Shown: positions 1 to 9,000 of the stretch, in pieces
Layout of the letters: every line of letters starts with the position of its first letter
Position numbering within the stretch: the first letter of the stretch is position 1
Source of the DNA: Planctomycetota bacterium
GTDB lineage: Bacteria; Planctomycetota; Planctomycetia; Gemmatales; Gemmataceae
Assembly (NCBI GenBank): GCA_016872605.1
Contig: VGZI01000009.1
Span: 1-64,000 of the forward strand
Direction of reading: 5' to 3'
DNA: 64,000 nucleotides
Program-made: the position numbers and the translations under genes
The notes under the pieces: generated by a model
The model's database searches: none
Seen by the model: only the letters and a program-made list of their open reading frames with translations
Told to the model about the DNA's origin: nothing

Positions 1-3000
1 GTTTCTTTGATAGCGAGCCAGGAGGCCGACGCTCTCGTTCGCAGCGCCAGCGGCAATGGCGACCTGAACGGCGGAGTCGGCGATCGACACGCCATTGAGC
101 GTGGCCAGGTTCATGACCGCGTTGTTGCCGACCAGTTGCTGCGAGCCATTGATGCTGTAGTTCCCTTGGCGCTCGGTCCAGTTGCGCGACAACTGATTGC
201 CGTTGACCGGCGCGTCGAAGGGATCGACGAACGCAGGCGGAGGCGTGGCGGGCGATGTCAAGGTGATCGCGTCGGAGTTGAAATTGTCGATCGCCGTGGT
301 GGCGCCCTTAGTCGCACGGACACCGACCGCGCCCGTGGTAAATGTCGAATCGAAAGCGTACGTGACAAGCGCCAGGCTGCCTGCGTTGGGACCGTAAAAC
401 AGCTTGAGCGAAGACCCGGCCGCTTCGAGCCGAATCGTGCCCGTGCCGCTGCCCACGACAACCGCAGTTCCCACTTGAATCGGGGCGGCGCTGCCGGTGG
501 CCTTCATGATGGCGGCGACGTAACGCGGGCCGGTTCCCGGATTCTCTCGGCGAATCTGAGCGTAGTAGTATCCCGCCGTTGAGTAGCGCGCGATGACGCC
601 GGCGTCCTGCCCGACCGCCGGATCGACGACGACGTCGGCTTGCGCCAGGGAGTCGCCCATCGTTCCGGCGATAGTCGCCATGTTCTTGGAAGCGGAGGCG
701 TTTGAGCCCGTGATGATTCCGCCCGTGACGATGAGATTGCCGGCGCGATCCTGCCAGTTGCGTTCGTTCCCGCTGAGCTGGCTGGCGTTGCCGTACAACT
801 GATTGCCGTTGACCGGGGTGCTGAAATCGTCGGTGAAGGCGCCGACAGGCGTCTTGAGGGTAATGTTGTCGGTACTGAAGTCGTCGATGGTCATGCCGGC
901 GCTAGCGCGAATGCCAGGGGCGCCGCTAGCGAGCGTCGAATCATAGCCGTAAGCGATCAGCGAAAGGCTGCCCGGGTTCGTCCCGTAGAAGAGCTTGAGC
1001 GCCGTGCCGACGACCTCGAGGCGAACGGTGCCGTTGCCTCCGATGCCCGAGACGCTGACGGGTCCCACGACCGTCGTGAACGTGTTGGTGCTCTTGATGT
1101 ACTTTTGGATGGCAGCCGTGAAGCCCGATCCTGTGTTGACGATTCGGCCATAATAATAGCCCGGCGTCGGTCCGGTGGACGAAAAGCGGACGACCACGCC
1201 CGATTCGGTGTTGCTGCCGACGACATTGACATTGGCTTGCGCGAACCCATTCGTTTGATTCAAATTGGCGACGGTGGCGACACTCGAGGGGACCTTGTTG
1301 GTGGCGACGGCGACATTGCCGGCGACGGCGAAGTTGCCCTGGCGGTTGACCCAGTTGTTGGAAAGTTGCCCGTCGGCTTGCGTGAACGAATCGGCGTAGG
1401 GCGCGCCGGGATTGCCCAGATTGTTGGCAAAGGCGTTGAAATTGTCCAGCGTGACGATTCCCGTCAAGTTATTGGCGTAGAAGCCGGCGGTCCCCGGCGC
1501 CGTAATCGTCGTGTCATTGGCGAAGTTGATCAAGCTCATGGACCCGGCATTAGCACCGTAGAAGAGCTTGAGCGAATCAGATGCGATTTCGAAGCGGAGT
1601 CGGCCTGTGCCGAAGTTAACCGGGGTCGAGGCCAAGGTCGTTTCGATGCCGTTGACGTTCTTGATAATGACAGCGCTATAAATGCCGTTTTTGTGGAGGA
1701 TGGCGCCCCGGTAGAAGTTCTTGGTCCCACCGTTGTAGCGCGCGATCAGCCCGAGCGTTTGATTGGCGCCTACCGTCACGTCGGCTTCCAGTGCGATGTC
1801 GGCGGTGAGGGGCGTAAGCTGGTTCATGCTGGCGATGGCCAGGCCGGGCCCAATGCTGGCCGCGGAATTCTTGAGCGTGATGGATCCATTGTTCACGACC
1901 CATCCCGGGCCGAGGAAAATGGTGCTGTCGGCACGATTGAAGTCGTCGCCGAACGGAAGCATAACCGGGCTAGTGACGAGCAGACTGAAGCTACGCGTGC
2001 CAATGCCGAAGTTAGCGTCAGTGACGGAGATGGTGATAGTGGCGCTGCCGACCTGATTGGCGGCGGGCCGGACTATGAGGGTGCGATTCGGTCCGCTGCC
2101 TCCCAACAAGAGGAATCCGGCTGCGGCGCCGCCGTTGCCGTTCGCCAATCCGCTACCAGTCGTGAATGTGAACGTCGTTGCCGTTGCCGGCGTCACATTG
2201 AACGTGCCATTGTAACCGCCGACCGAAACGCCGGAGATGGTGACTTGCTGTCCGGCAACAAATCCGTGAGGTGACGCGGTGGTGATGGTAGCTGTCGTGC
2301 CGACTGCAGTCGCGGTGGTGATGTTGACCGGGTTGGGAACCAAAGTCGGATTGTTCGATGTTGCGTCAACGATCAAAGCGCCTGCCGGCGTCTCGACATC
2401 ACGGATGATGAAGTTGATCGGGCCGACCGGTTGGTTGATGGTCGTGTTCTGCGTGTTGATCACGGAGATCGTCGGCGTCTGATTGACGAAGTTCACCGTG
2501 ACTTTGAACGATTGCGTGTAAGTGAATGTGCCGGCGGTAATCCTGATGGTAATGTTGGCCGTGCCGTCTTTTGCGGAGTAGGCGTTAAGCACCGGTGTAA
2601 ACTGGATGGAGCGATTGGTGGACGGCGACACGCCACCCAGGACGATGTCGGAATTGCGCACCAGGAACTGATTGTCGGAGGTGGCGGTCAGGGTGTAGGG
2701 TGTTCCATTGGGGTTATTGACCGTCATGGGAATCACGTTGGACGGCGTATTCTCGTCGACGATCTGATCGGCAATGAAGGAGAACGCGGAAGTATTGATG
2801 GTGTAAACACCGCGGCCCAAGCTGGCCGCAGCAAGGACATTCAGGCCGGCATCGAACTTGAGATCGACGACGGGAACGTTCGGCAGGCCCTGGCCGAGCC
2901 GGGACCAGGTGTTGCCGTCGTTTAGCGAGAAGAAAACGCCGACCTCCGTGGCCAAGTAGAGTTTGCCGCCCGATGAACCGAGGGCAGCGTTCCGATCGAT

Positions 3001-6000
3001 GACCATGGCGTAGGCAGGCACGGCCGGCAGACCGCTTGCCGCCGTGGAGATGTTCGTCCAGGTAACGCCGGCGTCAAGTGAGCGCCAGACATGATTGGCG
3101 GTGCCGGAGCTGCCGCCGTACATGACAAAGACTTGATTAGCATTGTTGGGATCGACCGCGATGCCGCGGATGTACGAGCCGACAACACCGGTCGGCAGGC
3201 CCGTAAAGCGTCCGGGCCAAAGATCGGCGCCTTTGTTCTTCGTGTAGAAAAGTTTGCCGTCCGTTGTTGCAGCGTAGAGCGTCTGAGCGTTGGGGACGGA
3301 AGGAGCGAACGCGATGGCCGAAATGTTGTTTCCCGCCGACAGCACGCCGGAAATCTGGTCCCAAACCGTGGCGCTGGTATTCGTCGCGTAGACGACGTTG
3401 GCGCCGAAGGCGAGCACGGTCTGATAGATCGTGTTGCCGTTTTGATCGACGGTCTGTATCGGATTCGGATTGACGGCAAAAGCAGGGAACATGCCCGCCG
3501 GCGTGTTGGAGCTGATGCCGGTGCTCTGGATGCCGGTCCAGGTGGCGCCGTTGTCGCTGGAGGTCTCGGGCTGCAGCGCAAGCGCGTTTGCATATTGCCA
3601 AACACGGAAAAGCGAGACAGGCGTGCCGGCCGGGGAGCCTGGAGGAGGGTTGGAGGTGAGCACGCTGCCGGCGTTCGGGATGCCGAGGTTGATGCCATTG
3701 ACAGTTGGACCGGTAAGACCTTGCGAGACCCAAACGAGCGGGGCGGTCGAGCCGGCGACGCCCGTGCCGTTCTGCGTGGTATAGAGCACGCCACGATTGA
3801 ATGGATCGACGGCAACACTGGTCATGTCGGCGATTTGCAGGTTGGCGTTGATGGACGTGAACGTCATGGCGGGGACGCTGAATCCACCGCCGCCACCGCC
3901 GCCACCGCCTCCACCACCGCCACCGCCGCCTTGGCGAAGAATACCGCTACCACCGGATTCAAAGTCATAGGAGAAGCCGTAGCCGATGCCGCGCCAGATT
4001 CCCCCCATAGTGCCGATCAGCAGCCGGCCTTGCGCGTCGAAAGTAAGAGAAGTGATGGCGGGGGGCAGGTAGTTGAAGTTGCCGGATTCGCCGCTGTCGC
4101 CCGTGGCGAGATCGTACCAATAGACGCCTTCGCCGCCATAGGCATCGCCGCCGTTGGCCGGATCGTACTGGCCGCCGTTTACAATGGCGCCCTTGTTGTA
4201 CTTGTCGATATCATCTCCGTTGTTTCGAATAGTGCCGCCGGCGTCGGTCGCTGTCGTGTCGAGCATGTTGCCGGTGTCGATGCGCAACAGCGAATGGCTG
4301 GGTGCATCGCCCGGGCGCCGCCAGCGGTTCGAGCCGCCGACATAAACAACGTTGGGATTGTTGGGGTCGACCACGAGGGCGCCGGCGTTGGCGGCGTCGC
4401 GGCCGAAGAGGTTGATGTCAACGAAATCGTGATTCTTCGCTCCGGTGGCGTACGGTCCTTGATGAACGTCTTGCTTCAACATCACCTTGGTGAAGTTGAG
4501 CATATTGTCCTTGGTTTTATAGAGTCCAACGTACGATCCCCAATCGACACTGGGCGGGGTGTTGTTTCCTGGGGGAGCCGTCATAAGGGCATAGACGAAG
4601 CCTTCGTTGCCCGTGCGGTTGTTGCCGATGCCGACGATGACGCGACCGAGTCGTGTGCCGCCCACGACCTCTTCCGGCAGGCCGTTATTGGGAATGGCGG
4701 CGCTATCGCCACCTTGGACGAGCCTCCAGCCGGCGCCGGAGCTTTGCGGACTGTACCAAACGCCCGTGGTTCCCGCGGAGGGGACAAGCCCGATGTTCCC
4801 GAGGCCAATCAGGAGACGCGTGCGGTCGGCCGGGTCGATGATGAGATCGGTGACGGAGTCGAGGGCGGCGCCTGCGCCGAGCGTAGTCAAGGTGGAAGGA
4901 TTTCCCGGCGTCGTGAGGTAGCTCATGAACTGCGGATTGAGTACGTTGCGCCAGTGGAGGCCACCGTTGGTGGTCTTATAGACTCCGGGGCCGGCGGGGC
5001 CGGTGACACCGTTTTCATCGACGCCTCCGGTGCCGCCCGAGGCGACCGCGACATAGGCGATGTTGGGGTCGACGGGGTCGACGACGACTTTGGTCGTGCG
5101 AGCGCCGGCTAACACGGCGCCGCTGTTGCCAATAAGGGTCCACGTCTTGCCGCCGTCTGTCGATTTCAGGATTCCGACGCCCGGTCGCGAATCGATTTCC
5201 CTATCGCCCACTCCAGTAGAGGCATACAAGATATTCGGATTAGAGATCGATTGCCCCAGCCCGCCGATCGGCGTGGGCAACGGGTTGCCGGCCGAGTCGG
5301 TAACGGAACTCGTCAAGGCGACCCAGTGACTGCCTCCGTCGGTGGTTTTCCAGATACCGCCGTTGGCGCTGCCGAGGAAATAGGTGTTGCCGAGCTTGTC
5401 GGCGAAGTCCGGGAGCGTGACGGTGATGCGGCCGGAGACGGAGGTGAAATCGACATTGAGGTTCGGATCGGTGGTGTCAATGCCTTGCGGTCCGACCGCT
5501 TCCCATTCGGTAACGCTGGCGGACTGCATGAAGAAGGTCAAGGTGTACATGCTGGCGTTGCCGGCCTTGTCAACTACTTGAACGCCGATGGTGTTCTGCC
5601 CGGCCGGCGGAGCCGGCAAGGAGAATCGGAAGTTGCCGGCAAAATCCCAGCTCGTGATCTTGAAGACGTTTCCATTGGCGACAGACCAGTTTCCGCCCGT
5701 GCCGCTGCCGACGCCGCTGGTTCCGTTGAGCGAGAAATGCGTCGAGTCGAGGACCGTGACGGTAAACGTGCCATTGGCGCCCGAGAAACCGCTGACGCCG
5801 TTGATGGTAACGATGCTCCCCGTGGTCAGGGCATTGGCGGCAACCGTGGTTACGACAATCGGGCTGCTGCCGCCGGCGCCCGAAACGCTGGCGATCGCGC
5901 CGAACGCATCGTTCTTCGGAGAAAAGGCGACGTAGGCGATGCTCGACAGCCCACTGTTGTCGCTGATCCTGCCTACGATTGTCGGGTCATTGGTGTGAGG

Positions 6001-9000
6001 AATTCCCCCGCTGACATAGGAGGGGTTGCTGACATTCAATCCCGTGATGGTAGGCAATATGTCGTCGGCAAATTGAGCTTCGAGCCGCACGTTATCGACG
6101 CCGACGAGGAGCAACCCCTGATTGTTCGCCGCGGCAATTCGCAGCCGAACGGTCTGTCCGGCAAACGCGGTCAGGTCCGCGTCGAGGATCGATTGGGTGG
6201 TCGTGAGGCCAGTCGTCGGGGACGTTACAAATTCATTGCGCAGCACGTCGCCAGGGACGGCCCAAGTTCCGCCCGAGCCGCTGCCGGTCGCATTGGTTCC
6301 ATTGAGCGAAAAATGAGTCGAGTCAACGACGGTAACCGTAAAGGTCCCGTTAGCGGCTGGGAATCCCGATACTCCGCTGACGGTGACAAGTTTGCCGCTA
6401 GTCAATCCGTGCGCCGCAGGGGTCGTGATCGTAATCGGATTGCTTCCGCCGGTCCCCGCCGCGGACGTGATGTTCCCCGATGACTGTGGCGTGGTGCTGA
6501 CGCTGAGCATACCCGCGGTCGTGCGCATGATGTCGACGCGCACCTGTTGGTTGGCGGCGGGGTTGCTGGTGCGGTAGTCGAGCGACGGCTGCACGGAGGT
6601 GTCGGTCCAGGCGCCGGCGTTGTTGTTGTCAAGGTACAGGTTGAGCGTCAGTTTCGCTTTGATGGTGTTGACGGGAATCGTCACATCCTGATAAATCGCG
6701 TGGGAACCGGCATAGGTGGGCGCATTGTTCGGATTGCTGTTTCCGCCAAAAGGCTGCTGATGCGACTGATCGAGCATTGCGCGATACTTGCCGTTCGGCG
6801 ACGCGACGCTGGTGCTGCTTAACGGGCTAGTCGATCCCGTCTGTGGTCCCCATGCGCCGTGGCTGCCGCCGGGGCTGGTGTTGAGGTCGAACGTCTGCCA
6901 GCCCAGAAGATTGCCTTGCTCGCCGTTGAGGTCGCGGGCTTCGAAATCGCCGTTCTTGATGAGGTTTGCGTTGACGACTGTGCCGCCGCTGGCAAACGTC
7001 GTGACGCGAACCAGGGGGCTTGGCGTGGCGGCCAGGTGACTCGGCGCCAAGAACGGGGCTCCTGGATTGCCGGCGAGATACGGCACAGGCGTCTGGAAGG
7101 TTCCGTTGCCCTGGCCGACGAGCACGTAGACATTGTCGGTCGTTGTTACCGTGGTGTCGACAAGCGTCATGGTGGCGCCGGACCCGGCGTACGTTCCCGA
7201 TGGGGCCGGGTTTCCCGTGAGGGTGATATCTCGGCCACCCCCGCTGCCACTCTTGGCGCTAATGGTCCAGACTCCATCGGCGCCCGTCATACCGGCCGCG
7301 TTCATGCCGGTAATCTGGACCACGTTGCCGACGCTGAATCCGTTGGGGTTGCTGACGCGAACCTGGAATGGCGAGGTGCTCCGCAAGCTCGTGATATTCG
7401 TGGAAACATTAACGAGCCGGGTGCCGACGATAACGTCGGCGAAACCGTCCTGATTGACATCATTGACCAAGACCGACTGCAAGCCCGTTTGCGGGATCAC
7501 GTCGGTTTGCAGCGCGGCGCCAAAGCCGGTGCCGAGCTGATTGAGCAGAACAGCCACGCCCGCGTTCGTCGCGTTTGTCGACTTGCTGGAGACGACAACG
7601 TCCAGGAATCCGTCGCCGTTGAAGTCAGCGACGGCGATGGCGCCCGGGTTGGGGACGCTGGTGCCGAACGTCCCGTTGTTCGCGAAACCGCCCTTCCCAT
7701 CGCCCAGGCCCAGGCGAATGGTGCCTGGAGCATTGTCTTCCAGGCCGATCACATCCATGTTGCCGTCTTTGTTGAAATCGCCGACGGCAACGCCCGACAT
7801 GCCGACGCCGCTGGCCAATTCGAAGCCGCTCTGGAAAGTGCCATCGCCGTTGCCCAGCCGAATGGTAACGCCGCGACGATTGCCGAAGGGAAAGCCACCG
7901 CTTCGATTGTGTGCCACGGCGATATCGAGTTTGCCGTCGTTGTTGAAGTCGGCGGTTACGACTTGCGTCGGGCGGTCGCCGGTGCCGGCGTTGGCGATCG
8001 CTGCGAACGAGCCGGCCGTCAGAGGACTGCCGGCCACGGCGATATTGTTCAGCATGATGCCGACCTGGTCATGCGGATTGTCGGCAACGATGATATCGAG
8101 CCGGCCGTCCCCATTCACGTCGCCCAGCGTGATGGACGAAACGCCGTTGATGGACGATCCGCCGATGTTGGGAAATTTGTAATCGACGGGACTGGAGTAG
8201 GTGCCCCCCACCTGTCCGAGCATCACCGAAATGCTGGCTTGCGTTGACGTAGTGTTGTTGACAACGGCCATATCCGAGAAGCCATCGCGATTCAGATCGC
8301 CGACGACGGCGCCGGTGACAAACGTCGGCGTGAGGTTGAGATTCGCGTGAAGGGCAAGCGCGCCTCCCGAGGTCCCCAAGAGCAACGAAGCGTCATTGCC
8401 CGTATTGTTGGCCGTTACGACGTCGGCAAAACCGTCTTGATTGGTATCGCCGATCGCAACGCCGATCGGAGTCGCGTCGACGTTGTAGGGGCTGCCCACC
8501 GGTCCGAGACTGCCGCCGCTGGTGATGTAATAGCCGCCATTCGCCGTGCCTGCCGTGGTCGCACCGTTCAGGGTGAAGTGGTTGCCGTCGACCACGGTGA
8601 TCGTGAAGGTGTTGCCATTGAGGACCGAGGCCAGGCTTCCGCTGACGCTGCCGAAGGTGACGGTGTTTCCTGTGGTAAGGCCATGCGGGATCGTGGTAGT
8701 AATCGCGATAGGCAGACCGGCCCCAGCGCCGAGTGCGGTCATGTTGCCGAGCGGTTGCGTGAATCCTGCCGCCGTCGTCCACGAGCCGCCTCCCGTGTAA
8801 TTGCCGTTGCCGGTCGTGTTGTTCAGCGCGAAGTGATCGCCGTCGAGTGCGGTAACAACGAAGGTGCCATTGGCCGCGGTGTTGCCGGTGACGCCCGTGA
8901 TGGTGACTGCCTGGCCCGTCTGCAGGCCGTGACTCGTACTGGTAACGACAATCGGCGTAGTATTGCTGACGCTGGTGGGCGTGTAGTTGACGGTCCAGGT

